In this document: positions 1 through 8,729 of the stretch, piece after piece
Numbering within the stretch: the stretch's first letter is position 1
Layout of the letters: each line of letters begins with the position of its first letter
Source of the DNA: Alphaproteobacteria bacterium 32-64-14
Lineage (GTDB): Bacteria; Pseudomonadota; Alphaproteobacteria; Caulobacterales; Hyphomonadaceae
Reading direction: 5' to 3'
Assembly: GCA_002280725.1 (NCBI GenBank)
Contig: NCEM01000018.1
Coordinates: 19,654 to 83,653 of the forward strand
Length of the DNA stretch: 64,000 nucleotides
Made by a program: the position numbers and the translations under genes
The notes under the pieces: generated by a model
What the model saw: the letters and a program-made list of their open reading frames with translations, nothing else
Databases searched by the model: none
What the model was told of the DNA's origin: nothing

Positions 1-82
1 CGACTCGAACAGTCGCATCCCCATCGAGAGGAGTCTCCAAAGGTGCGAGGGACTCGAGGGGCTCAGACCACTCCCAACGTTG

Positions 83-250
83 TGACCCAGCCCCCTGAAT
101 TCCGGCCACGAAATTGCAGAGTCCTCGACAGAGAGGATGCAGGATGCGCAAGAGCAGGTTTTCGGAAGAGCAGATCATCGGGATGCTGCGGGAGCACGAG
201 GCGGGGGTGGCGACAGCCGATCTTTGCCGGAAGTACGGGCTCGGCACAAA
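83..250 (+). mobile_element. IS3-family OrfA transposase remnant
   Basis: An ATG at 144, behind a purine-rich GAGAGGATGCAGG stretch, opens a frame starting MRKSRFSEEQIIGMLREHEA. This is the conserved N-terminus of the helix-turn-helix OrfA of IS3-family transposases. The similarity ends after about 34 residues (CRKYGLG), where the DNA changes to sequence that reads as a methylase fragment on the other strand. No OrfB is present. TGACCCAGCCCCCTGAATTC from base 83 may be the left terminal repeat. The element is truncated and cannot be active. Confidence 0.65.
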
Positions 251-629
251 GGAGCTGATGATCGCCAAGCTTCCACAGGTCGCCGGGCTTCGTGATCGCC
301 GGACGATCCGGGTCGATGGGCGGCTGGGCATCCGCCTCGTCCATCTTCTCCGCAGGCGCATGCTCGCCGATCATCACGTCAATCGCGCCCATCTCGAAGC
401 CGGTGACGGTGACGTCGATCCCGAAGGCGGAGCCGCTCAGCAGTTCGTTGAAAACCGCATCGAACGCACGCCCATTAAGGAGCATGATGTTTTGGCTCGT
501 TATCAGGGGCGGCGCTAGAACGTGATCGAGCGCCGCTCGCGCCTCGGCGCGCGAGAATACAAGGGCTCCATCCTCATGAAACGGGAGGCCATCAAACAGC
601 GCGCCTTCGAACAACGCCGCTTGCAGCAC
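250..629 (-). pseudogene. ParB-like/DNA methylase fragment
   Basis: On the minus strand this stretch encodes an acidic linker followed by KPGDLWKLGDHQLLC. That is the typical junction between a ParB/Srx-like domain and the methylase domain of phage and mobile-element DNA methyltransferases (RPGDLWxLGxHRLLCGDA in relatives). The preceding VTGFEMGAIDVMI resembles the end of the ParB-like part. The methylase catalytic half is missing because the frame runs into the IS3 remnant. It is a dead fragment; the part nearest 629 is less certain. Confidence 0.5.
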
Positions 630-698
630 GCCAGACGCGCTGTTTAAATACCAACACCAGATGAGCAGAATCCTCCGTTAGGAAACCGCCCTCGCTGT

Positions 699-836
699 CT
701 CAAGTTATCCGACGCCGGACAGAGCTACGACGCACCCAACGTCCACATTACGCATCTCGGCTGCAACTCGGCGAAGAACAGGGCGAGCGTGGAGGATTGG
801 GATGAGTTTCTCGCGATGCTGCGGCGGGCAACGTAG
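699..836 (+). pseudogene. possible HNH-like fragment
   Basis: A frame without a start codon encodes about 45 residues ending in NVHITHLGCNSAKNRASVED and a tryptophan/leucine-rich tail, stopping at TAG 834-836. The pattern N-V-x-x-x-H-x-x-C-N-x-x-K-N resembles the C-terminal end of HNH endonuclease-like proteins, where invading DNA often carries such genes. No N-terminal half is visible. The assignment rests on this short motif only. Confidence 0.3.
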
Positions 837-861
837 CTGTTGCGAAAACTGCAAAGCGCTT

Positions 862-1035
862 TCAGATCTCAACGACCTTGGGAAGCCGTGCGCACACAGA
901 AGCGAACAACTCTACGGGGTCACGCTTTAGCGCGCGGGCTATGGCATAAAACTCAACGACGTCGATCCTGCGAACACCTCGCTCAATCTTGGAAACAAAG
1001 GGCTGCGGCTTCCCGAGACGAGCATGCGGTCTCAA
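862..1035 (-). pseudogene. XRE-family HTH regulator fragment
   Basis: The minus strand encodes [20 protein letters not shown] followed by VEFYAIARALKRDPVELF. This is the recognition helix and C-terminal helices of an XRE/Cro-type helix-turn-helix domain (usual form [23 protein letters not shown]). The first helix, normally ending in GLSQEELA, is not recognisable upstream, where the frame reads low-complexity sequence. I read it as a degraded DNA-binding regulator from the same mobile element as its neighbours. Confidence 0.5.
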
Positions 1036-1114
1036 CGCATTGCGCCCGAGCGCAGTTTCGTTGGGGGGAGGAAACCCCGACGGCCCATGGCCGCTGAGCA
1101 CAAAGGGCGAATGA

Positions 1115-1446
1115 ATGAAGAAGACGACCAAGCACCGGCTTACGGTGCGTGAAGTGCAAACCCTCGGGCCGGGGAAACATGCCGACGGTGGCGGGCTCTA
1201 TCTGATTGTCGGGGCATCTGGCACGCGGCGCTGGCTGTTCCGCTACACCGCGGGCGGTAAGCGTCGGGACCAAGGGTTCGGGTCCGCGGGCAAGGTTTCG
1301 CTGGCGCTTGCTCGCGAGAAGGCTGCAGAAGCGACCGCCCTCCTGGCCGGCGGCATCGTCCCCTGACCCAACGCGAGGAACAGCGCGCCGCGGAGAAGGC
1401 CCGGGAAGCCGGAGCGCAGACCTTTGGCAGCTTTGCCGATGCATAG
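1115..1446 (+). pseudogene. tyrosine integrase N-terminal fragment, frameshifted
   Basis: The ATG at 1115 opens a frame with LTVREVQTLGPGKHADGGGL then GLYL, GTRRWLFRYT and SLALAREKAAEATALLAGGI. This is the N-terminal DUF4102 arm-binding domain of phage/island tyrosine integrases. The frame stops at 1364-1366. The expected continuation (LTQREEQRAAEKAREAGAQT, then FGSFADA) is in another frame from 1363 to a stop at 1444-1446, which fits the loss of one base in the run ATCGTCCCCTGACC. The catalytic domain is absent. This is the clearest sign that the left end was once an integrated element. Confidence 0.7.
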
Positions 1447-1470
1447 TTTGAAAGCTCCGTCGCGCAGGAG

Positions 1471-1830
1471 GTGATGGATATGATCGTGCAGAAGCGGTGC
1501 GACGCTGCGGCCACGCATCGACTGTCGCGATGGCTATTGAAGAACCAGAACGTCGAGCCCGAGACCATTGTCACTGACGGATTGCGGTCCTATCGCGCGG
1601 CGCTCGATCGCCTGGGCATGATAGATCGTCATCGGCCCGGACGGCCGCGCGAGAATAGTCGAACGGAAAATCCGCACCTCTCTATTCGACAACGTGCGCA
1701 AAAGATGCAGCGGTCTACAACACGTTCAACATACAGCGGCATCTGCTGCGCCGCGACGCGATGCGCGTACTTCGCGCACGCTCGGAATCTGTTTGGAGCA
1801 AGGCGGTGGTGCGACCGCCACGGGCGTGCA
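1471..1830 (+). pseudogene. IS6-family transposase remnant
   Basis: A GTG/ATG start at 1471/1474 gives a frame containing MDMIVQKRCDAAATHRLSRW, then TIVTDGLRSYRAALDRLGM and RENSRTENPHLSIRQRAQKM. This matches the DDE domain of IS6/IS26-type transposases, including the second Asp (VTD) and the N-R-x-E-N/S-H region. After KMQ the expected C-terminus (AAVYNTFNIQRHLLRRDAMR) is in a different frame starting near 1701, so codons are missing and the frame is shifted. The N-terminal domain with the first Asp is also absent. Confidence 0.7.
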
Positions 1831-1987
1831 AAAGCCCAGTGAACGTGCTCGCCGTCAAGTTGACAGGTCTCTTCTAGAGCATGGGAGCCGGGGGCTTTTT
1901 CGAACTTCATTTCGGCCGCAGTGCTTTCCTCGCGCCGCAACGCGCAGTAATAAGTCTGCGGTCTTCGGCGAGACAAAGGTCATTGCC

Positions 1988-3532
1988 ATGCGGGCTGCAC
2001 TGATTGTCTCCTTGGCGCTTGGCTCCGCCGCGTGCGGCGGAGGCGGATCGAGTTCACCCCCACCACCTCCGCCACCAGGTCCTGTAAATCTCTCGCCAGC
2101 CTTCACTTCGGGCGTGACTGCGTCGGTGCAGGAGAATGTGATCGGGAACTTCTATCGCGCGATCGCTGCCGATCCGGAGGGCGGTGCCGTGAACATCAGT
2201 GTAACGGGTGGGGCGGACCAGGCCCGATTTACCTACAACGCGGTAACGCAGCATCTGCGCTTTGCCGCGCCGCCCAATTTCGAGGCGCCAACGGATGCAA
2301 ACGCAGACAACGTCTACGAGGTGCGGCTTGCCGCCTCTGACGGTGTCAACGTCACCTCGTTGGACCTCCGGGTCACGGTGGTGGATGTTCCGAATGGCTT
2401 TCGTGTTCGGCGTATATCGAGCGGGGTTCTCAATCAGCCGGTGCTGCTCACAAACTTCCCGGACGATAGCGGCCGGGTAGCCATGGTCGAGCTTGGCGGG
2501 CGCGTGCGCCTGATGGACCCGACGAATGGGGCCGTTGCGTCGGCGCCGATGCTTGACATCACAAGTGAGGTGCGGCGTCAGGGTGAAGAAGGATTGCTGG
2601 GCCTCGCGTTCTCGCCCCGCTTCATTGTGGATCGGACATTCTATGTCCACATGATCAACGCATCAGGCGACACCGAGATTCGCCGATACCGGATGTTGGC
2701 CACCGACATTGCGCGCGCGGACACCACGACCGCTGATGTCATTTTCACGGCAGACCAGCCGGCGCAGTTCACCAACCACAAGGGGGGATCGCTCGAGTTC
2801 TCCGGGGACGGTTTGTTGTTGCTAGCCCTCGGCGATGGCGGCGGCGGTGGCGATCCGCTGGGGAGCGGACAAAACCGCGACACGTTGCTGGGCAAGATCC
2901 TGCGCATTGATGTATCGGGCGATGCCTACGCAGCCGACTCGCTTCGCGATTACCAGATTCCGGCCTCAAATCCCTTCGCCACGGGCGGCGGCGCACCGGA
3001 AATCTGGGCGATGGGACTGCGCAATCCATTCCGCACCACCGTCGATGCGTTGACCGGCGATGTGATGATCGGAGACGTCGGACAAAATGCAATCGAAGAG
3101 GTTGATCGCATTCCGTTCGGCGCGACGGGTCTTTTCAATTTCGGCTGGTCGCGTCGCGAGGGGACGCAGCCCTACAATGGAGGGACAGACGATCCTTCCT
3201 TCCTGCTGCCGGTAACCGAGTATCAGCACGGCTCAGGCCCGTTGACTGGAGCATCGATCACCGGCGGCGCCGTCTACCGAGGCCCGATTGAGGATCTGCA
3301 GGCGTTATACGTTTTTGGCGACTTCATCTCTGGCAATATGTGGACCGCGCCGTTGGCAAACCTGAACCCCGGCTCGACTCTGCCGTCATCCGCCTATGCT
3401 CAGCGCAATCTTTCCTTTGCACCTGATGCAGGAACAATCGGCCAGATAACAAATTTCGGGACGGACGGGACGGGCAACCTCTACATCGTATCGATCAGCG
3501 GGCAGATTTTTCGGATAGAGCCGCTACCCTGA
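1988..3532 (+). CDS. PQQ-dependent sugar dehydrogenase-like lipoprotein
   Basis: A 514-residue protein. I chose ATG 1988 because it directly begins a lipoprotein signal (MRAALIVSLALGSAAC, lipid-accepting Cys at 16), followed by a Gly/Ser/Pro-rich spacer. Residues about 35-130 resemble a cadherin-like fold (DPEGGAVNISVTGGAD, ending in RLAASDGVNVTSLDLRVTVV). The rest is a six-bladed glucose/sorbosone dehydrogenase propeller with typical motifs GEEGLLGLAFSPRF, NHKGGSLEFSGDGLLLLALG, GLRNPFR, IGDVGQNAIEEVDR and GGAVYRG. Family members oxidise sugars or sugar alcohols in the periplasm with PQQ; the substrate here is unknown. The gene stands alone between mobile remnants and the secretion operon. 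Confidence 0.85.
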   Translation: MRAALIVSLALGSAACGGGGSSSPPPPPPPGPVNLSPAFTSGVTASVQENVIGNFYRAIAADPEGGAVNISVTGGADQARFTYNAVTQHLRFAAPPNFEAPTDANADNVYEVRLAASDGVNVTSLDLRVTVVDVPNGFRVRRISSGVLNQPVLLTNFPDDSGRVAMVELGGRVRLMDPTNGAVASAPMLDITSEVRRQGEEGLLGLAFSPRFIVDRTFYVHMINASGDTEIRRYRMLATDIARADTTTADVIFTADQPAQFTNHKGGSLEFSGDGLLLLALGDGGGGGDPLGSGQNRDTLLGKILRIDVSGDAYAADSLRDYQIPASNPFATGGGAPEIWAMGLRNPFRTTVDALTGDVMIGDVGQNAIEEVDRIPFGATGLFNFGWSRREGTQPYNGGTDDPSFLLPVTEYQHGSGPLTGASITGGAVYRGPIEDLQALYVFGDFISGNMWTAPLANLNPGSTLPSSAYAQRNLSFAPDAGTIGQITNFGTDGTGNLYIVSISGQIFRIEPLP

Positions 3533-3854
3533 CGAAGGCGTCCAGCGTCGCCCCTTGAAGCAGGCTGGCATCAAGCGACCTCAAGCACCTTTGGCGGCGA
3601 GGGGAAGACTGCAGGTCTACAGACGCGATCTCGGTAGGCGGCTCCCTGAAAAGGTACATGATTGATCATTGTGGCGGGCCAACTCGACACAGCCTTGCAA
3701 GCCGGGTTTAATCTCCCCTGACACTTCCAGTTGAGCCGAGTATCTTCCCATGATCCCCGCACCTGGTCGCGCAACTCCCGGCTTACCCCCGCGACACTCG
3801 GACGGTCTCCGCTCATCCACATTGGCTCGGCGGTTGATTTTGCGCGGGAAATCC
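3533..3854. other. intergenic stretch before the secretion operon
   Basis: This 322-base gap between the dehydrogenase and the transglycosylase has no convincing gene on either strand. An ATG at 3750 is in frame with the next gene but lacks a ribosome-binding site, and the residues it would add look random. The operon promoter should lie here, but I could not pick out a clear -35/-10 pair or a terminator. Confidence 0.5.
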
Positions 3855-4517
3855 GTGTCCAAGCAAACTGACTTTTATGACGGCGATTGCGACGATGACT
3901 TTCCAGGTGCATGGGCCTGGCGCGTTGGTGCCCTCTCGGGTTTGTTGCGATTCGGCTTTGCGGGAGCCACGCTCGCGACGGTGTGCTCCCTTCCGGCTAT
4001 AGCTCAAGTCATGGAAGTCGGGCCGACCGGCGTAGCGCTGATATCTGGCCCATCGGTGATAACCACAGACGGTGTCCAGCCCATCGTTCCTCCCCGCCCG
4101 GTCACACGAACACCTGCCGTCCCCCCTGCGGTGCAACCCGTTCTGCAGGCGGCGGGCGTGATGAGCGGCCTTTCTCCACGCCTGCTTGAGGCCGTAGCGT
4201 TTGTCGAATCCCGGTTTCGCGAGGACGCGGTTTCTCCGAAGGGCGCCTTGGGCATGATGCAGCTAATGCCGACTACTGCGAGCGATCTCGGTGTCGATCC
4301 TTCAGACCCAGCTCAGAACGCGCAGGGCGGGGCGACATATCTGCGCCAGATGCTCGCGATGTTCGACGACAATTTGGAGTTGGCTTTGGCCGCCTACAAT
4401 GCAGGACCATCTGCCGTTATTCGTCACGGCGGCGTACCTCCCTATGCGGAGACCCGCGCCTACGTCGCCGCCGTGATGGAGTACCTCGCCAGCACCAGCG
4501 CACCGGAGATCAAGTGA
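3855..4517 (+). CDS. virB1: VirB1-like lytic transglycosylase
   Basis: About 220 residues from the GTG at 3855, which follows GCGGGAA; an in-frame ATG at 3750 is possible but has no ribosome-binding site. A hydrophobic export segment ([20 protein letters not shown], then AQ) and a Pro-rich linker precede a soluble lytic transglycosylase domain. That domain has the catalytic Glu in [20 protein letters not shown], then [18 protein letters not shown] and [13 protein letters not shown]. It would cut peptidoglycan in the periplasm to let the type IV secretion channel through. The stop overlaps the next start (TGATG), so this is the first gene of the virB operon. Confidence 0.85.
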   Translation: MSKQTDFYDGDCDDDFPGAWAWRVGALSGLLRFGFAGATLATVCSLPAIAQVMEVGPTGVALISGPSVITTDGVQPIVPPRPVTRTPAVPPAVQPVLQAAGVMSGLSPRLLEAVAFVESRFREDAVSPKGALGMMQLMPTTASDLGVDPSDPAQNAQGGATYLRQMLAMFDDNLELALAAYNAGPSAVIRHGGVPPYAETRAYVAAVMEYLASTSAPEIK

Positions 4518-4831
4518 TGCAGTTTGTCCGAGCTATCATCTCGTGCCTCACAACCGCATTGCTGGCGGCTGGGCATGCCTTCGCTCAAGGAAACAATCCA
4601 CCGGGCTCGGGGCCGATCCTCGGTGCAGTGAACTGGGTTCGCGGCACGATGGAGGGCGGCATTGCAACTGCCGTGGCGGTGATTGCGGTAGCCTTCGTTG
4701 GTTTCATGATGCTGACTGGACGCATGAACTGGAAGCACGGGATCACCGTGATCATTGGGTGCTTCATTCTATTTGGTGCGGCGACCATAGTCGGCGGCAT
4801 TCAGTCGGCCGCACAAGTATCGGCGGGTTAG
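4517..4831 (+). CDS. virB2: VirB2/TrbC-type pilin
   Basis: 104 residues. The ATG at 4517 overlaps the previous stop as TGATG; a GTG at 4514 is an alternative. A signal peptide ends at AGHAFAQ, followed by a short loop and two hydrophobic helices (IATAVAVIAVAFVGFMML and ITVIIGCFILFGAATIVGGI) separated by TGRMNWKHG. This is the classic two-helix layout of VirB2 major pilins, which line the channel or pilus of type IV secretion systems. Size and position next to virB3 agree. Confidence 0.85.
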   Translation: MQFVRAIISCLTTALLAAGHAFAQGNNPPGSGPILGAVNWVRGTMEGGIATAVAVIAVAFVGFMMLTGRMNWKHGITVIIGCFILFGAATIVGGIQSAAQVSAG

Positions 4832-4835
4832 CCAC

Positions 4836-5120
4836 ATGGCGAGCCTGGAGCGTGACATCGTCTTCTCTGCGCTGACACGACCACAGATGTTTGCGGGCGT
4901 GAGCTATTCATTCTTCGTCCTGAACCTGGTGATCACCACCGAAATGTTCCTGATCACCAAGTCGTACTGGGCGATCGTAACTGCCGTCATGCTGCACGCT
5001 TTCGGCTACATGATGTGCATGCGCGAGCCTCGATGGCTTGACCTCTGGATCCAGAGGGTCAGCCGCTGTCCGCGCGTGCCAAACTTCTCTCACTGGCGCT
5101 GCAACTCATATTCGCCATGA
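4836..5120 (+). CDS. virB3: VirB3-like inner-membrane protein
   Basis: 94 residues starting at ATG 4836, four bases after virB2. It begins with the family signature VFSALTRPQMFAGVSYSFFV, has two membrane helices, and ends in a Cys-containing tail (SRCPRVPNFSHWRCNSYSP) typical of alphaproteobacterial VirB3. VirB3 is a small membrane partner of the VirB4 ATPase in the inner-membrane complex. The stop overlaps the virB4 start (ATGA), suggesting translational coupling. Confidence 0.88.
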   Translation: MASLERDIVFSALTRPQMFAGVSYSFFVLNLVITTEMFLITKSYWAIVTAVMLHAFGYMMCMREPRWLDLWIQRVSRCPRVPNFSHWRCNSYSP

Positions 5121-7495
5121 CGAAAAAGCCGCGTCCAAAGTCGGATGGCAAGGCAAGGACGCGATTCGTACGCCGTGAAAAGCGAGCGAGCGACATGCTC
5201 CCGTACGCCCGGCATATAGATGAAAGGACCATTGCTACCCGCGACGGCGCACAGATGCAGGTTCTGCATCTCGTTGGGTTTGGCTTTGAGACCGCCGACA
5301 CGCAGGAACTCAACTACCGGAAGAATGTGCGCGATACCGTCCTGCGCGGAATAGCCTCATCGCGCCTGACGATCGGCGCCTATGTCATCAGGCACCTTGT
5401 GCGTCCGGGCCTGCACGGCCGTTTCACCAACCTCTTTGCGCGTGGTCTCGACGAAAGCTGGCGTGAACGCCTCGCGGGAGGCCGTTTGTTCGTCAATGAC
5501 CTCTTTCTGACGATCATGCGCAAACCTGCGATGGGTCGCGCAGGTATTGCGGGCTTCGGCAAGAACAAGCACTGGGACGCGGTTAGCCGCATGCGTGATC
5601 GCCGCGAGCTCGACGCGGCTACGGATAGCCTTCTTGCAGCCTTGCAGCCCTATGGCCCCCGCGTGCTCAGCGCATACGAAACCGTCGGCGGTCTTTTTTC
5701 GGAGCCGCTGGAGTTTCTTGCCTTCTTGTTTGATGGCGAGTTGCGACCGGTACCGTTTGAAAAGGGCCGCGCCGAGTTTGTCGATCGCCGGATCAGCTTT
5801 GGCCGGGATGCGTTGGAGTTCTCCGGCAACGCACGCAGTCCGCGCATGCTCGGCGCGATGCTTTCGGTCAAGGATTATCCGCCGCATACGTCGAGCGGTC
5901 AGCTCGATGGCCTCTTGCGTGTACCGCATGAGATGGTCATCGCACAGAGTTTCTCATTCGTAGATCGCCAGCCCGCGCTCAACCGCATGAATCTGGCTCT
6001 TCGCCGCATGCGTGCTGCCGATGACGAGGCGTTGTCGCTCCGCCGCGATCTCGTCCAGGCCAAGGATGACGTCGCCGCAGGCCGTGCCGTATTCGGCGAG
6101 CATCACTTGACTATCATGGTCCGTGCGCCGGACTTCGAGCCTCTGGACAACGCTGCAGCTGACGTTCAGGCGGCTCTTACCGAGATCGGCGCCATTGGAG
6201 TGCGCGAGGAGGCAGCTTTGGAGCCGTCCTTCTGGGGCCAGTTTCCCGGCAATGCCGCCTACGTACCGCGCAAGGCGTTGATCTCTTCCGCAAACTTCGC
6301 CGGACTGGCCAGCCTCCACAGTCATCCGATCGGTCGTGCGAGTGGAAATCACTGGGGTTCTGCCGTGACGTTGCTCGAAACGACCGCGGCATCCCCTTAC
6401 TATTTCAATTTCCATCGTGGCGATCTGGGCAACTTCCTGGTGATCGGCCCCTCGGGGGCCGGTAAGACTGTCGTGCTCAACTTCCTGATCGCTCAATGCG
6501 AACGCTTCGAGCCGAAAATCGTTTTCTTCGACAAGGATCGCGGCGCGGAAATATTCCTGCGTGCGATGGGCGGCCGCTATGATGTTATCCGGCCGGGCAC
6601 GCGAACGGGATTCAATCCGCTGCAACTCCCCGATACGCCGGGCAACCGCCGCTTCCTGCAGCAGTGGGCGGCCAAGCTTGTCACCTCGAACGGTGAGGTA
6701 CTCTCGGCAGAGGACTCTGCGACGATATCGGCGGCCATAAGCGCAAACTACGATCAGGCGTCAAATTTCCGGCGTCTGCGTTATTTCCGCGAGCTTTTTC
6801 TGGGTGGGCGCAGACCCACGCCAGGTGATCTCGCCTCCCGGCTCAATCCATGGATCGGAGAAGGTGATCGCGCCTGGCTATTCGACAACGAGAACGATCA
6901 TCTCGACCTGGATACGCGCATCGCTGGATTCGACATGACGCATCTGCTGGATGATCCTGTCGTGCGTACGCCTACCATGATGTATCTCTTTCATCGGGTC
7001 GAAGAGCGGCTCAATGGTCAGCCCTCTATCATTGTGATCGACGAAGGGTGGAAGGCGCTGGACGATGAGGTGTTCGTTGCGCGGATACGCGACTGGGAAA
7101 AGACCATTCGGAAGCGCAATGGCATAGTTGGATTCGTGACCCAATCGACGGGGGATGCACTTGAGTCTCGTATCGCCAATGCCGTGATCGAGCAGTCCGC
7201 AACACAGGTCTTTCTGCCAAACCCCAAGGCGCAGGAGGCTGAGTACTGCAAGGGGTTCGGCTTGTCCCGGCACGAGTTCGACTTGATCCGCACACTGCCC
7301 GATACCTCACGATGCTTCCTGGTAAAACACGGCGCCGAAAGTGTGGTTGCGCGGTTAAACCTGAACGGACAGCGCGACCTGTTGACGGTGCTGTCAGGTC
7401 GCGAGCGGACAGTGCGCATGCTCGATGATATCCGGGCGGAAGTCGGCGATGATCCTCAAGCGTGGATGCCGCAGCTTGTGGCGAGGGGGGCATAA
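5117..7495 (+). CDS. virB4: VirB4 secretion ATPase
   Basis: 792 residues, the normal length for VirB4. The N-terminal part (from KRASDMLPYARHIDERTIAT) is the CagE/TrbE/VirB4 domain. Walker A is GPSGAGKT at residues 444-451 and Walker B is SIIVIDEGWKAL with D642-E643. The family motif FVTQSTGDALESRIANAVIE follows. VirB4 is a hexameric AAA+ ATPase at the cytoplasmic face that powers pilus assembly and substrate transfer. It overlaps virB3 and virB6 by a few bases. All nucleotide-binding residues are intact, so the gene looks functional. Confidence 0.95.
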   Translation: MTKKPRPKSDGKARTRFVRREKRASDMLPYARHIDERTIATRDGAQMQVLHLVGFGFETADTQELNYRKNVRDTVLRGIASSRLTIGAYVIRHLVRPGLHGRFTNLFARGLDESWRERLAGGRLFVNDLFLTIMRKPAMGRAGIAGFGKNKHWDAVSRMRDRRELDAATDSLLAALQPYGPRVLSAYETVGGLFSEPLEFLAFLFDGELRPVPFEKGRAEFVDRRISFGRDALEFSGNARSPRMLGAMLSVKDYPPHTSSGQLDGLLRVPHEMVIAQSFSFVDRQPALNRMNLALRRMRAADDEALSLRRDLVQAKDDVAAGRAVFGEHHLTIMVRAPDFEPLDNAAADVQAALTEIGAIGVREEAALEPSFWGQFPGNAAYVPRKALISSANFAGLASLHSHPIGRASGNHWGSAVTLLETTAASPYYFNFHRGDLGNFLVIGPSGAGKTVVLNFLIAQCERFEPKIVFFDKDRGAEIFLRAMGGRYDVIRPGTRTGFNPLQLPDTPGNRRFLQQWAAKLVTSNGEVLSAEDSATISAAISANYDQASNFRRLRYFRELFLGGRRPTPGDLASRLNPWIGEGDRAWLFDNENDHLDLDTRIAGFDMTHLLDDPVVRTPTMMYLFHRVEERLNGQPSIIVIDEGWKALDDEVFVARIRDWEKTIRKRNGIVGFVTQSTGDALESRIANAVIEQSATQVFLPNPKAQEAEYCKGFGLSRHEFDLIRTLPDTSRCFLVKHGAESVVARLNLNGQRDLLTVLSGRERTVRMLDDIRAEVGDDPQAWMPQLVARGA

Positions 7496-8655
7496 TGGCG
7501 CTCTGTCCGTCTCCCGCAGAAGAGGGCATGGTTGGCGGGGTTCTCGAGACCGTCGATTGCCATATCCGTCTCCTGGTGCATGACACCTATCGCGAGCTTG
7601 TGGGGCCGAACACCTTGTTCGCGACCGCCTTCACGGGCTTGCTGACGATCTACATCGCTCTTCTCGGCTACCAGCTTCTCTTCGGGCGAGGCGGGCTTCG
7701 AGTGACGGAGCTGCCAATTGTGGCGCTGAAGCTGGGTCTAATTCTGGCTTTTCTAACGTCCTGGGCGGCCTACCAGACGCTTATCTTCAATCTCCTGTTC
7801 GATGGACCGGCCGAGATCATGAAGGTTCTGATCGGCCCTCTTTCCGAGCGCGGCGCAGGCTTCGACGGTGACGTCATGGGCGGAGTGCAGCGAGCCTTTG
7901 AAGACATGAGTGGCGCTGCAAGCATATATGGCGGCATGGCGAGTCCGACGGCGAACCTTCTTCAGGGAGGACCCATGCTCGGTTCGGGACTGCTATGGCT
8001 GACGGCGATAACGCTGCTCTTGCTGACGCTAGGCCTGATCATCGCCGCCAAGATCGTGCTCGCATTCTTGCTTGCTATCGGGCCAATCTTCATCGGCATG
8101 CTGCTGTTCGACCAGACACGCGGCCTTTTCGAGGGCTGGATGCGTGCCGCCTTCTCTGCTGCAATGGCGCCATTGGCCGTTCACGTGTTCGGCGCGGTGA
8201 TGCTGATGATCCTGCAGCCATTCCTCGAAATACTGGTTGGCAACGCGGCCAGTCTGAAATTCGATATGGGACCTGTGATCACCATCACTATCGTTGTGAT
8301 CGTATTCTTGATGGTGATGGTGTTTGGACTTGGCGCGGTGGCCGCGATTGGCCGCGGTTTTGCCTTCTCCAGGGGGCGCGACGAGCAACCCACGCTGCGG
8401 CGGTTGCCCGCGCCGGATCGACCGCTGAGCGAGGGACCGGGAGAACGTGCCGAACAGATTGTCGCGCGAATAGCCAGAACCGACCGCCATTACGCAACCG
8501 AAGGCGGTGGGGTCTACTCGAATCCCGAGATGGTAACCCGCCGCACCGGAGAAATCGCTGACGCGGTGGCCTCGACGCCACAATTGGCGAGTGACAGGCT
8601 GGGCCAGACCTACAACCGCGCTCCCCGGGTAGCTGACCGACGGGAAGATGGCTGA
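7495..8655 (+). CDS. virB6: VirB6/TrbL-type channel protein
   Basis: 386 residues. The ATG at 7495 overlaps the virB4 stop (TAATG). It is a polytopic membrane protein with helices such as TAFTGLLTIYIALLGYQLLF, LKLGLILAFLTSWAAYQTLI, LWLTAITLLLLTLGLIIAAK and a long hydrophobic stretch near residues 255-290. A hydrophilic charged C-terminal tail of about 90 residues follows. VirB6 forms part of the inner-membrane pore. The gene ends only 74 bases before the virB9 start, leaving no room for virB8. Confidence 0.85.
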   Translation: MALCPSPAEEGMVGGVLETVDCHIRLLVHDTYRELVGPNTLFATAFTGLLTIYIALLGYQLLFGRGGLRVTELPIVALKLGLILAFLTSWAAYQTLIFNLLFDGPAEIMKVLIGPLSERGAGFDGDVMGGVQRAFEDMSGAASIYGGMASPTANLLQGGPMLGSGLLWLTAITLLLLTLGLIIAAKIVLAFLLAIGPIFIGMLLFDQTRGLFEGWMRAAFSAAMAPLAVHVFGAVMLMILQPFLEILVGNAASLKFDMGPVITITIVVIVFLMVMVFGLGAVAAIGRGFAFSRGRDEQPTLRRLPAPDRPLSEGPGERAEQIVARIARTDRHYATEGGGVYSNPEMVTRRTGEIADAVASTPQLASDRLGQTYNRAPRVADRREDG

Positions 8656-8729
8656 TATGGTTGGGACCGGAGATGGAATCTGCGTTGGCGCGGCGCGGCG
8701 GCTGCGGGCGTAATTTGGAACGGGATGCC

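Noticed and set aside
1..82. Possible tRNA end (attachment site) at the left edge
   Set aside because: No cloverleaf or T-loop sequence can be built from these bases.
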